64,000 bases of DNA from Rhopalosiphum padi. Taxonomy: Eukaryota; Arthropoda; Insecta; Hemiptera; Aphididae. The notes beneath the pieces were generated by a model. It worked only from the letters and a program-made list of their open reading frames with translations, searched no databases and was not told the DNA's origin. The first letter of the stretch is position 1, and every line of letters starts with the position of its first letter. Both the position numbers and the translations under genes were made by a program. The DNA lies in contig NW_026869996.1 of the NCBI RefSeq assembly GCF_020882245.1, forward strand, positions 2,961,592 through 3,025,591. The letters run 5' to 3'. Of the stretch, positions 39,230-53,312 are shown piece after piece.

Positions 39230-42200
39230 TATCCATCAAATAAATTAAATTTAACGTTTTTCCTTAACAACCCCCAATAAAAAACTATTTAAAACCATCA
39301 AATACATTAAATTTAACATTTTTCCTTAACAAACCCCCATAATAAATGATTATAAACCAGAAATTTCCTTAAAATGTATTAAAAAACCATTAATTCATCA
39401 AAAAACCCCATAATAATTGATTTAAATCCATCAATTATATTAAATTTAACATTTTTCCTTAACAATCCCCCATAATAAATGATTATAAACCAGAAATTTC
39501 CTTAAAATGTATTAAAAAACCATTAATTCATCAAAAAACCCCATAAAAACCGCTTTAAATCCATCAAATAAATTAATTTTAACATTTTTTCTCAACAAAC
39601 CCCCATAATAAATTATTAAAAACCAGAAATTTCCTTAACATGTATTAAAAAACCATTTATTCATCAAAAAACTTCATAATAATTGATTAATATCCATCAA
39701 ATAAATTAAATTTAACATTTTTCCTTAACAACCCCCAATAATAACCGATTTAAAACCATCAAATACATTAAATTTAACATTTTTCCTTAACAAACCCCCA
39801 TAATAAATTATTAAAAACCAGAAATTTCCTTAACATGTATTAAAAAACCATTAATTCATCAAAAAACCCCATAATAATTGATTTATATCCATCAAATAAA
39901 TTAAATTTAACGTTTTTTCCTTAACAACCCCCAATAAAAAACTATTTAAAACCATCAAATACATTTAATTTAACATTTTTCCTTAACAACCCCCCCTAAT
40001 AAACGATTTAACACCATCAAATACATTAAATTTAACATTTTTCCTTAACAACCCCCAATAATAACCGATTTAAAACCATCAAATACATTAAATTTAACAT
40101 TTTTCCTTAACAAACCCCCATAATAAATGATTATAAACCAGAAATTTCCTTAAAATGTATTAAAATAACCATTAATTCATCGAAAAACCCCATAATAATT
40201 GATTTAAATCCATCAATTATATTAAATTTAACATTTTTCCTTAACAACCCCCCATAATAAATGATTTAAAAACCAGAAATTTCCTTAAAATGTATTAAAA
40301 AACCATTAATTCATCAAAAAACCCCATAAAAACCGCTTTAAATCCATCAAATAAATTAAATTTAACATTTTTCCTTAACAAACCCCCATAATAAATTATT
40401 AAAAACCAGAAATTTCCTTAACATGTATTAAAAAACCATTTATTCATCAAAAAACTCCATAAAAACCGCTTTAAATCCATCAAATAATTGAATTTAACAT
40501 TTTTCCTTAACAACCCCCAATAATAAACGATTTAACACCATCAAATACATTATATTTAACATTTTTCCTTAACAACCCCCCAATAATAACCGATTTAAAA
40601 CCATCAAATACATTAAATTTAACATTTTTCCTTAACAAACCCCCATAATAAATGATTATAAACCAGAAATTTCCTTAAAAAGTATTAAAATAACCATTAA
40701 TTCATCGAAAAACCCCATAATAATTGATTTATATCCATCAAATAAATTAAATTTAACGTTTTTCCTTAACAACCCCCAATAAAAAACTATTTAAAACCAT
40801 CAAATACATTAAATTTAACATTTTTCCTTAACAAACCCCCATAATAAATGATTATAAACCAGAAATTTCCTTAAAATGTATTAAAAAACCATTAATTCAT
40901 CAAAAAACCCCATAATAATTGATTTAAATCCATCAATTATATTAAATTTAACATTTTTCCTTAACAATCCCCCATAATAAATGATTATAAACCAGAAATT
41001 TCCTTAAAATGTATTAAAAAACCATTAATTCATCAAAAAACCCCATAAAAACCGCTTTAAATCCATCAAATAAATTAAATTTAACATTTTTTCTCAACAA
41101 ACCCCCATAATAAATTATTAAAAACCAGAAATTTCCTTAACATGTATTAAAAAACCATTTATTCATCAAAAAACTTCATAATAATTGATTAATATCCATC
41201 AAATAAATTAAATTTAACATTTTTCCTTAACAACCCCCAATAATAACCGATTTAAAACCATCAAATACATTAAATTTAACATTTTTTCCCTAACAAACCC
41301 CCATAATAAATTATTAAAAACCAGAAATTTCCTTAACATGTATTAAAAAACCATTAATTCATCAAAAAACCCCATAATAATTGATTTATATCCATCAAAT
41401 AAATTAAATTTAACGTTTTTCCTTAACAACCCCCAATAAAAAAACTATTTAAAACCATCAAATACATTAAATTTAACATTTTTCCTTAACAACCCCCCCT
41501 AATAAACGATTTAACACCATCAAATACATTAAATTTAACATTTTTCCTTAACAACCCCCAATAATAACCGATTTAAAACCATCAAATACATTAAATTTAA
41601 CATTTTTCCTTAACAAACCCCCATAATAAATGATTATAAACCAGAAATTTCCTTAAAATGTATTAAAATAACCATTAATTCATCGAAAAAACCCCATAAT
41701 AATTGATTTAAATCCATCAATTATATTAAATTTAACATTTTTCCTTAACAACCCCCCATAATAAATGATTAAAAACCAGAAATTTCCTTAAAATGTATTA
41801 AAAAACCATTAATTCATCAAAAAACCCCATAAAAACCGCTTTAAATCCATCAAATAAATTAAATTTAACATTTTTCCTTAACAAACCCCCATAATAAATT
41901 ATTAAAAACCAGAAATTTCCTTAACATGTATTAAAAAAACCATTTATTCATCAAAAAACTCCATAAAAACCGCTTAAAATCCATCAAATAAATTGAATTT
42001 AACATTTTTCCTTAACAACCCCCAATAATAAACGATTTAACACCATCAAATACATTATATTTAACATTTTTCCTTAACAACCCCCAATAATAACCGATTT
42101 AAAACCATCAAATACATTAAATTTAACATTTTTCCTTAACAAACCCCCATAATAAATGATTATAAACCAGAAATTTCCTTAAAATGTATTAAAATAACCA

Positions 42201-42235
42201 TTAATTCATCGAAAAAACCCCATAATAATTGATTT
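39230..42235 (-). repeat. Tandem ~1.50-kb HOR, two copies
   Basis: The marker AACAATCCCC lies at 39461 and 40963 (offset 1502). The truncated TACATTATAT context, joined directly to an S1 monomer, lies at about 40545 and 42051 (offset about 1506). Monomer order between these points agrees throughout. After about 42235 the second copy continues into L3 where the first continues into L1. Confidence 0.88.
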
Positions 42236-45200
42236 AAATCCATCAATTATATTAAATTTAACATTTTTCCTTAACAACCCCCCATAATAAATGATTAAAA
42301 ACCAGAAATTTCCTTAAAATGTATTAAAAAACCATTAATTCATCAAAAAACCCCATAAAAACCGCTTTTAATCCATCAAATAAATTAAATTTAACATTTT
42401 TCCTTAACAATCCCCCATAATAAATTATTAAAAACCAGAAATTTCCTTAACATGTATTAAAAAACCATTTATTCATCAAAAAACTCCATAAAAACCGCTT
42501 TAAATCCATCAAATAAATTGAATTTAACATTTTTCCTTAACAACCCCCAATAATAAACGATTTAACACCATCAAATACATTATATTTAACATTTTTCCTT
42601 AAAAAACCCCCAAAATTAATGATTAAAAACCATTAATTTGCTAAAAATGTATTAAAAATACCATTAATTCATCAAAAAACCCCATAATAATTGATTTATA
42701 TCCATCAAATAAATTAAATTTAACGTTTTTCCTTAACAACCCCCAATAAAAAACTATTTAAAACCATCAAATACATTAAATTTAACATTTTTCCTTAACA
42801 AACCCCCATAATAAATGATTATAAACCAGAAATTTCCTTAAAATGTATTAAAAAAACCATTAATTCATCAAAAAACCCCATAATAATTGATTTAAATCCA
42901 TCAATTATATTAAATTTAACATTTTTCCTTAACAACCCCCCATAATAAATGATTAAAAACCAGAAATTTCCTTAAAATGTATTAAGAAAACCATTAATTC
43001 ATCAAAAAACCCCATAATAATTGATTTAAATCCATCAAATAAATTAAATTTAACATTTTTCCTTGTCAACCCCCTATAATAAATGATTATAAACCAGAAA
43101 TTTCCTTAAAATGTATTTAAAAAACCCCATAATAATTGATTTAAATCCATCAATTATATTAAATTTAACATTTTTCCTTAACAACCCTCCATAATAAATG
43201 ATTAAAAACCAGAAATTTCCTTAAAATGTATTAAAAAAACCATTAATTCATCAAAAAACCCCATAAAAACCGCTTTAAATCCATCAAATAAATTAAATTT
43301 AACGTTTTTCCTTAACAACCCCCAATAAAAAACTATTTAAAACCATCAAATACATTAAATTTAACATTTTTCCTTAACAAACCCCCATAATAAATGATAA
43401 AAAACCAGAAATTTCCTTAAAATATATTAAAAAAACATTTAATTCATCAAAAAACTTCATAATAATTGATTAATATCCATCAAATAAATTAAATTTAACA
43501 TTTTTCCTTAACAACCCCCAATAATAACCGATTTAAAACCATCAAATACATTAAATTTAACATTTTTCCTTAACAAACCCCCATAATAAATGATTATAAA
43601 CCAGAAATTTCCTTAAAATGTATTAAAAAAACCATTAATTCATCAAAAAACCCCATAATAATTGATTTAAATCCATCAATTATATTAAATTTAACATTTT
43701 TCCTTAACAACCCCCCATAATAAATGATTAAAAACCAGAAATTTCCTTAAAATGTATTAAAAAACCATTAATTCATCAAAAAACCCCATAAAAACCGCTT
43801 TAAATCCATCAAATAAATTAAATTTAACATTTTTTCTCAACAAACCCCCATAATAAATTATTAAAAACCAGAAATTTCCTTAACATGTATTAAAAAACCA
43901 TTTATTCATCAAAAAACTCCATAAAAACCGCTTTAAATCCATCAAATAAATTAAATTTAACATTTTTCCTTAACAACCCCCCCTAATAAACGATTTAACA
44001 CCATCAAATAAATTAAATTTAACATTTTTCCTTATCAACCCCCCATAATAAATGATTATAAACCAGAAATTTCCTTAAAATGTATTAAGAAAACCATTAA
44101 TTCATCAAAAAACCCCATAATAATTGAGTAATATCCATCAAATAAATTAAATTTAACATTTTTCCTTAACAACCCCCCATAATAAAATGATTAAAAACCA
44201 GAAATTTCCTTAAAATGTATTAAAAAAACCATTAATTCATCAAAAAACCCCATAAAAACCGCTTTAAATCCATCAAATAAATTAAATTTAACATTTTTCC
44301 TTAACAAACCCCCATAATAAATTATTATAGAAATTTCCTTAACATGTATTAAAAAACCATTTATTCATCAAAAAAACTCCATAAAAACCGCTTAAAATCC
44401 ATCAAATAAATTGAATTTAACATTTTTCCTTAACAACCCCCCAATAATAAACGATTTAACCACCATCAAATACATTATATTTAACATTTTTCCTTAACAA
44501 CCCCCCAATAATAACCGATTTAAAACCATCAAATACATTAAATTTAACATTTTTCCTTAACAAACCCCCATAATAAATGATTATAAACCAGAAATTTCCT
44601 AAAATGTATTAAAATAACCATTAATTCATCGAAAAACCCCATAATAATTGATTTAAATCCATCAATTATATTAAATTTAACATTTTTCCTTAACAACCCC
44701 CCATAATAAATGATTAAAAACCAGAAATTTCCTTAAAATGTATTAAAAAACCATTAATTCATCAAAAAACCCCATAAAAAACCGCTTTAAATCCATCAAA
44801 TAAATTAAATTTAACATTTTTCCTTAACAAACCCCCATAATAAATTATTAAAAACCAGAAATTTCCTTAACATGTATTAAAAAACCATTTATTCATCAAA
44901 AAACTCCATAAAAACCGCTTTAAATCCATCAAATAAATTGAATTTAACATTTTTCCTTAACAACCCCCAATAATAAACGATTTAACACCATCAAATACAT
45001 TATATTTAACATTTTTCCTTAAAAAACCCCCAAAATTAATGATTAAAAACCATTAATTTGCTAAAAAATGTATTAAAAATACCATTAATTCATCAAAAAA
45101 CCCCATAATAATTGATTTATATCCATCAAATAAATTAAATTTAACGTTTTTCCTTAACAACCCCCAATAAAAAACTATTTAAAACCATCAAATACATTAA

Positions 45201-46580
45201 ATTTAACATTTTTCCTTAACAAACCCCCATAATAAATGATTATAAACCAGAAATTTCCTTAAAATGTATTAAAAAAACCATTAATTCATCAAAAAACCCC
45301 ATAATAATTGATTTAAATCCATCAATTATATTAAATTTAACATTTTTCCTTAACAACCCCCCATAATAAATGATTAAAAACCAGAAATTTCCTTAAAATG
45401 TATTAAGAAAACCATTAATTCATCAAAAAACCCCATAATAATTGATTTAAATCCATCAAATAAATTAAATTTAACATTTTTCCTTGTCAACCCCCTATAA
45501 TAAATGATTATAAACCAGAAATTTCCTTAAAATGTATTTAAAAAACCCCATAATAATTGATTTAAATCCATCAATTATATTAAATTTAACATTTTTCCTT
45601 AACAACCCTCCATAATAAATGATTAAAAACCAGAAATTTCCTTAAAATGTATTAAAAAAACCATTAATTCATCAAAAAACCCCATAAAAACCGCTTTAAA
45701 TCCATCAAATAAATTAAATTTAACGTTTTTCCTTAACAACCCCCAATAAAAAACTATTTAAAACCATCAAATACATTAAATTTAACATTTTTCCTTAACA
45801 AACCCCCATAATAAATGATTAAAAACCAGAAATTTCCTTAAAATATATTAAAAAAACATTTAATTCATCAAAAAACTTCATAATAATTGATTAATATCCA
45901 TCAAATAAATTAAATTTAACATTTTTCCTTAACAACCCCCAATAATAACCGATTTAAAACCATCAAATACATTAAATTTAACATTTTTCCTTAACAAACC
46001 CCCATAATAAATGATTATAAACCAGAAATTTCCTTAAAATGTATTAAAAAAACCATTAATTCATCAAAAAACCCCATAATAATTGATTTAAATCCATCAA
46101 TTATATTAAATTTAACATTTTTCCTTAACAACCCCCCATAATAAATGATTAAAAACCAGAAATTTCCTTAAAATGTATTAAAAAACCATTAATTCATCAA
46201 AAAACCCCATAAAAACCGCTTTAAATCCATCAAATAAATTAAATTTAACATTTTTTCTCAACAAACCCCCATAATAAATTATTAAAAACCAGAAATTTCC
46301 TTAACATGTATTAAAAAACCATTTATTCATCAAAAAACTCCATAAAAACCGCTTTAAATCCATCAAATAAATTAAATTTAACATTTTTCCTTAACAACCC
46401 CCCCTAATAAACGATTTAACACCATCAAATAAATTAAATTTAACATTTTTCCTTATCAACCCCCCATAATAAATGATTATAAACCAGAAATTTCCTTAAA
46501 ATGTATTAAGAAAACCATTAATTCATCAAAAAACCCCATAATAATTGAGTAATATCCATCAAATAAATTAAATTTAACAT
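41745..46580 (-). repeat. Tandem ~2.42-kb HOR, two copies
   Basis: The copies run about 41745-44165 and 44166-46580. Shared rare markers keep a constant offset. CGCTTAAAAT is at 41971 and 44389 (2418). TACATTATAT is at 42051/44471 and 42586/44996 (2420 and 2410). CCTTGTCAACCCCCTATAA is at 43061 and 45482 (2421). TAATTGAGTAATATCC is at 44121 and 46542 (2421). Near-identity with mainly homopolymer differences suggests recent duplication. The second copy has ATTATTATAGAAATTT near 44325, a loss of about 8 bp. Confidence 0.93.
43100..43140 (-). repeat. Deletion-bearing long monomer (reference copy)
   Basis: Here TGTATTTAAAAAACCCCATA replaces the usual sequence, in which ACCATTAATTCATC lies between the TGTATTAAA run and ACCCCATA. 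About 20 bp of the internal block is missing. The same deletion recurs near 45534, 46700, 54260, 54900, 56010 and 56917. It is linked to the flanking change CCTTGTCAACC in nearly every case. All seven therefore descend from one event spread by segment duplication. Confidence 0.88.
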
Positions 46581-47460
46581 TTTTCCTTAACAACCCCCAA
46601 TAATAACCGATTTAAAACCATCAAATAAATTAAATTTAACATTTTTCCTTGTCAACCCCCCATAATAAATGATTATAAACCAGAAATTTCCTAAAAATGT
46701 ATTTAAAAAACCCCATAATAATTGATTTAAATCCATCAATTATATTAAATTTAACATTTTTCCTTAACAACCCCCCATAAAAAATGATTAAAAACCAGAA
46801 ATTTCCTTAAAATGTATTAAAAAACCATTAATTCATCAAAAAACCCCATAAAAACCGCTTTAAATCCATCAAATAAATTAAATTTAACATTTTTCCTTAA
46901 CAAACCCCCATAATAAATTATTAAAAACCAGAAATTTCCTTAAAATGTATTAAAAAACCATTAATTCATCAAAAAACCCCATAAAAACCGCTTTAAATCC
47001 ATCAAATAAATTAAATTTAACATTTTTCCTTAACAAACCCCCATAATAAATGATTAAAAACCAGAAATTTCCTTAATATGTATTAAAAAACCATTAATTC
47101 ATCAAAAAACCCCATAAAAACCGCTTTAAATTCATCAAATAAATTAAATTTAACGTTTTTCCTTAACAACCCCCCATAACAAATGATTAAAAACCAGAAA
47201 TTTCCTTAAAATGTATTAAGAAAACCATTAATTCATCAAAAAACCCCATAATAATTGATTTAGATCCATCAAATAAATTAAATTTAACATTTTTCCTTAT
47301 CAACCCCCCATAATAAATGATTAAAAACCAGAAATTTCCTTAAAATGTATTAAAAAACCATTAATTCATCAAAAAACCCCATAATAATTGATTTAAATCC
47401 ATCAAATAAATTAAATTTATCATTTTTCCTTAACAACCCCCATAATAAATGATTAAAAAC
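46500..47460 (-). repeat. Segment duplicated at ~54.7-55.5 kb
   Basis: CCATAAAAAATGATTA occurs around 46777 and 54977 (offset 8200). AAATTCATCAAATAAATT occurs with offset 8068 (47131 and 55199), followed in both by CCCATAACAAATG and GATTTAGATCC. The 132-bp change in offset equals one long monomer, so one copy gained or lost a single monomer. A third partial copy is at about 57960-58300. Confidence 0.86.
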
Positions 47461-50145
47461 CAGAAATTTCCTTAAAATGTATTAAAAAAAACCATTAATT
47501 CATCAAAAAAACCCCATAATAATTGATTTATATCCATCAAATAAATTAAATTTAACGTTTTTCCTTAACAACCCCCAATAAAAAACTATTTAAAACCATC
47601 AAATACATTAAATTTAACATTTTTCCTTAACAAACCCCCATAATAAATGATTATAAACCAGAAATTTCCTTAAAATATATTAAAAAAACCATTAATTCAT
47701 CAAAAAACCCCATAATAATTGATTTAAATCCATCAATTATATTAAATTTAACATTTTTCCTTAACAACCCCCCATAATAAATGATTAAAAACCAGAAATT
47801 TCCTTAACATGTATTAAAAAACCATTAATTCATCAAAAAAACCCTATAAAAACCGCTTTAAATCCATCAAATAAATTAAATTTAACATTTTTCCTCAACA
47901 AACCCCCATAATAAATTATTAAAAACCAGAAATTTCCTTAACATGTATTAAAAGACCATTTATTCATCAAAAAACTCCATAAAAAACCGCTTTAAATCCA
48001 TCAAATAAATTGAATTTAACATTTTTCCTTAACAACCCCCCATAATAAATGATTAAAAACCAGAAATTTCCTTAAAATGTATTAAAAAAACCATTAATTC
48101 ATCAAAAAAACCCCATAATAATTGATTTATATCCATCAAATAAATTAAATTTAACGTTTTTCCTTAACAACCCCCAATAAAAAACTATTTAAAACCATCA
48201 AATACATTAAATTTAACATTTTTCCTTAACAAACCCCCATAATAAATGATTAAAAACCAGAAATTTCCTTAAAATATATTAAAAAAACCTTTAATTCATC
48301 AAAAAACTTCATAATAACTGATTAATATCCATCAAATAAATTAAATTTAACATTTTTCCTTAACAACCCCCAATAAAAAACTATTTAAAACCATCAAATA
48401 AATTAAATTTAACGTTTTTCCTTAACAACCCCCCATAACAAATGATTAAAAACCAGAAATTTCCTTAAAATGTATTAAGAAAACCATTAATTCATCAAAA
48501 AACCCCATAATAATTGATTTAGATCCATCAAATAAATTAAATTTAACATTTTTCCTTATCAACCCCCCATAATAAATGATTAAAAACCAGAAATTTCCTT
48601 AAAATGTATTAAAAAAACCATTAATTCATCAAAAAACCCCATAATAATTGATTTAAATCCATCAAATAAATTAAATTTAACATTTTTCCTTAACAACCCC
48701 CATAATAAATGATTAAAAACCAGAAATTTCCTTAAAATGTATTAAAAAAACCATTAATTCATCAAAAAACCCCATAATAATTGATTTATATCCATCAAAT
48801 AAATTAAATTTAACGTTTTTCCTTAACAACCCCCAATAAAAAACTATTTAAAACCATCAAATACATTAAATTTAACATTTTTCCTTAACAAACCCCCATA
48901 ATAAATGATTATAAACCAGAAATTTCCTTAAAATATATTAAAAAAACCATTAATTCATCAAAAAACCCCATAATAATTGATTTAAATCCATCAATTATAT
49001 TAAATTTAACATTTTTCCTTAACAACCCCCCATAATAAATGATTAAAAACCAGAAATTTCCTTAACATGTATTAAAAAACCATTAATTTATCAAAAAACC
49101 CCATAATAATTGATTTAAATCCATCAAATAAATTAAATTTAACATTTTTCCTTAACAACCCCCATAATAAATGATTAAAAACCAGAAATTTCCTTAAAAT
49201 GTATTAAAAAAAAACCATTAATTCATCAAAAAACCCCATAATAATTGATTTATATCCATCAAATAAATTAAATTTAACGTTTTTCCTTAACAACCCCCAA
49301 TAAAAAACTATTTAAAACCATCAAATACATTAAATTTAACATTTTTCCTTAACAAACCCCCATAATAAATGATTATAAACCAGAAATTTCCTTAAAATAT
49401 ATTAAAAAAAACCATTAATTCATCAAAAAACCCCCATAATAATTGATTTAAATCCATCAATTATATTAAATTTAACATTTTTCCTTAACAACCCCCCATA
49501 ATAAATGATTAAAAACCAGAAATTTCCTTAACATGTATTAAAAAACCATTAATTCATCAAAAAACCCTATAAAAACCGCTTTAAATCCATCAAATAAATT
49601 AAATTTAACATTTTTCCTCAACAAACCCCCATAATAAATTATTAAAAACCAGAAATTTCCTTAACATGTATTAAAAGACCATTTATTCATCAAAAAACTC
49701 CATAAAAAACCGCTTTAAATCCATCAAATAAATTGAATTTAACATTTTTCCTTAACAACCCCCAATAATAAACGATTTAACACCATCAAATACATTATAT
49801 TTAACATTTTTCCTTAACAACCCCCCATAATAAATGATTAAAAACCAGAAATTTCCTTAAAATGTATTAAAAAAAACCATTAATTCATCAAAAAACCCCA
49901 TAATAATTGATTTATATCCATCAAATAAATTAAATTTAACGTTTTTCCTTAACAACCCCCAATAAAAAACTATTTAAAACCATCAAATACATTAAATTTA
50001 ACATTTTTCCTTAACAAACCCCCATAATAAATGATTAAAAAACCAGAAATTTCCTTAAAATATATTAAAAAAACCTTTAATTCATCAAAAAACTTCATAA
50101 TAACTGATTAATATCCATCAAATAAATTAAATTTAACATTTTTCC
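47100..50145 (-). repeat. Nested 1.26- and ~1.72-1.79-kb duplications
   Basis: AGATCCATC lies at 47262 and 48521 (offset 1259), each with CATAACAAATG just upstream. A second, overlapping repeat is shown by AAAGACC at 47951 and 49674 and ACCCTAT at 47841 and 49564 (both offset 1723). TAATAACTGATTAATATCC near 48312 and 50100 lies about 1789 apart. The two periods interleave, so at least two rounds of amplification are layered here. Confidence 0.84.
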
Positions 50146-50149
50146 TTAA

Positions 50150-51000
50150 CAACCCCCAATAATAACCGATTTAAAACCATCAAATACATTAAATAGAACA
50201 TTTTTCCTTAACAACCCCCAATAATAAACGATTTAAAACCAGAAATTTCCTTAAAATGTATTAAAAAAACCATTAATTCATCAAAAAAACCCATAATAAT
50301 TGATTTAAATCCATCAATTAAATTAAATTTAACATTTTTCCTTAACAACCCCCCATAATAAATGATTAAGAACCAGAAATTTCCTTAAAATGTATTAAAA
50401 AAACCATTAATTCGTCAAAAAAACCCCATAATAATTGATTTAAATCCATCAAATAAATTAAATTTAACATTTTTCCTTAACAAACCCCCATAATAAATTA
50501 TTAAAAACCAGAAATTTCCTTAAAATGTATTAAAAAAACCATTAATTCATCAAAAAAACCCATAATAATTGATTTAAATCTTTGAAATAAATTAAATTTA
50601 ACATTTTTCCTTAACAACCCCCCATAATATATGATTAAAAACCAGAAATTTCCTTAAAATTTATTAAAAAAACCATTATTTCATCAAAAAACCCCATAAT
50701 AATTAATTTATATCCATCAAATAAATTAAATTTAACATTTTTGCTTAACAACCCCCAATAATAACCGATTTAAAACCATCAAATACATTAAATTTAACAT
50801 TTTTCCTTAACAACCCCCAATAATAAACGATTTAAAACCATCAAATACATTAAATTTAACATTTTTCCTTAACAAACCCCCATAATAAATGATTAAAAAC
50901 CAGAAATTTCCTTAAAATGTATTAAAAAAACCATTAATTCATCAAAAAAACCCATAATAATTGATTTAAATCCTTCAATTAAATTAAATTTAACATTTTT
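50150..51000 (-). repeat. Island of distal-subfamily monomers
   Basis: This block has variants otherwise found beyond the second gap: AATAATAAACGATTTAAAAC joined to CAGAAATTTCC, ATTCGTCAAAAAAACC, AAATCTTTGAAATAAATT, ATAATATATGATT and CAATTAAATTAAATTT. A segment with the same order lies at about 60900-61620; AAATCTTTGAAATAAATT is near 50577 and near 61292. The flanking DNA on both sides is ordinary right-array satellite. Confidence 0.86.
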
Positions 51001-52674
51001 CCTTAACAACCCCCCATAATAAATGATTAAAAACCAGAAATTTCCTTAAAATGTATTAAAAAAACCATTAATTCATCAAAAAACCCCATAATAATTGATT
51101 TAAATCCATCAATTATATTAAATTTAACATTTTTCCTTAACAACCCCCCATAATAAATGATTAAAAACCAGAAATTTCCTTAAAATGTATTAAAAAACCA
51201 TTAATTCATCAAAAAACCCCATAAAAACCGCTTTAAATCCATCAAATAAATTAAATTTAACGTTTTTCCTTAACAACCCCCAATAAAAAACTATTTAAAA
51301 CCATCAAATACATTAAATTTAACATTTTTCCTTAACAAACCCCCATAATAAATGATTAAAAACCAGAAATTTCCTTAAAATATATTAAAAAAACATTTAA
51401 TTCATCAAAAAACTTCATAATAATTGATTAATATCCATCAAATAAATTAAATTTAACATTTTTCCTTAACAACCCCCAATAATAACCGATTTAAAACCAT
51501 CAAATACATTAAATTTAACATTTTTCCTTAACAAACCCCCATAATTAATGATTATAAACCAGAAATTTCCTTAAAATGTATTTAAAAAACCATTAATTCA
51601 TCAAAAAACCCCATAATAATTGATTTAAATCCATCAATTATATTAAATTTAACATTTTTCCTTAACAACCCCCCATAATAAATGATTAAAAACCAGAAAT
51701 TTCCTTAAAATGTATTAAAAAACCATTAATTCATCAAAAAACCCCATAAAAACCGCTTTAAATCCATAAAATAAATTAAATTTAACATTTTTTCTCAACA
51801 AACCCCCATAATAAATTATTAAAAACCAGAAATTTCCTTAACATGTATTAAAAAACCATTTATTCATCAAAAAACTCCATAAAAACCGCTTTAAATCCAT
51901 CAAATAAATTAAATTTAACATTTTTCCTTAACAACCCCCCCTAATAAACGATTTAACACCATCAAATAAATTAAATTTAACATTTTTCCTTATCAACCCC
52001 CCATAATAAATGATTAAAAACCAGAAATTTCCTTAAAATGTATTAAAAAACCATTAATTCATCAAAAAACCCCATAATAATTGATTTAAATCCATCAAAT
52101 AAATTAAATTTAACATTTTTCCTTAACAACCCCCATAATAAATGATTAAAAACCAGAAATTTCCTTAAAATGTATTAAAAAAACCATTAATTCATCAAAA
52201 AACCCCATAATAATTGATTTATATCCATCAAATAAATTAAATTTAACGTTTTTCCTTAACAACCCCCAAAAAAAAAATATTTAAAACCATCAAATACATT
52301 AAATTTAACATTTTTCCTTAACAAACCCCCATAATAAATGATTATAAACCAGAAATTTCCTTAAAATGTATTAAAAAAACCATTAATTCATCAAAAAACC
52401 CCATAATAATTGATTTAAATCCATCAATTATATTAAATTTAACATTTTTCCTTAACAATCCCCCATAATAAATGATTATAAACCAGAAATTTCCTTAAAA
52501 TGTATTAAAAAACCATTAATTCATCAAAAAACCCCATAAAAACCGCTTTAAATCCATCAAATAAATTAAATTTAACATTTTTCCTTAACAACCCCCCCTA
52601 ATAAACGATTTAACACCATCAAATACATTAAATTTAACATTTTTCCTTAACAAACCCCCATAATAAATTATTAA

Positions 52675-53312
52675 AAACCAGAAATTTCCTTAACATGTAT
52701 TAAAAAACCATTAATTCATCAAAAAACCCCATAATAATTGATTATATCCATCAAATAAATTAAATTTAACGTTTTTCCTTAACAACCCCCAATAAAAAAC
52801 TATTTAAAACCATCAAATACATTAAATTTAACATTTTTCCTTAACAACCCCCCCTAATAAACGATTTAACACCATCAAATACATTAAATTTAACATTTTT
52901 CCTTAACAACCCCCAATAATAACCGATTTAAAACCATCAAATACATTAAATTTAACATTTTTCCTTAACAAACCCCCATAATAAATGATTGTAAACCAGA
53001 AATTTCCTTAACATGTATTAAAAAACCATTAATTCATCAAAAAACCCCATAATAATTGATTTATATCCATCAAATAAATTAAATTTAACGTTTTTCCTTA
53101 ACAACCCCCAATAAAAAACTATTTAAAACCATCAAATACATTAAATTTAACATTTTTCCTTAACAACCCCCCCTAATAAACGATTTAACACCATCAAATA
53201 CATTAAATTTAACATTTTTCCTTAACAACCCCCAATAATAACCGATTTAAAACCATCAAATACATTAAATTTAACATTTTTCCTTAACAAACCCCCATAA
53301 TAAATGATTGTA
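52675..53312 (-). repeat. ~319-bp tandem duplication (L1-S3-S2-S1)
   Basis: Two adjacent copies of about 319 bp each contain L1, S3, S2 and S1 complements (134 + 3 x 62 = 320). The otherwise unseen variant ATGATTGTAAACC sits at 52985 and 53304, 319 bp apart. TTATATCC lies at 52742 and 53061. The first copy has GATTATATCC where the second has GATTTATATCC. This is among the youngest duplications in the window. Confidence 0.9.
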
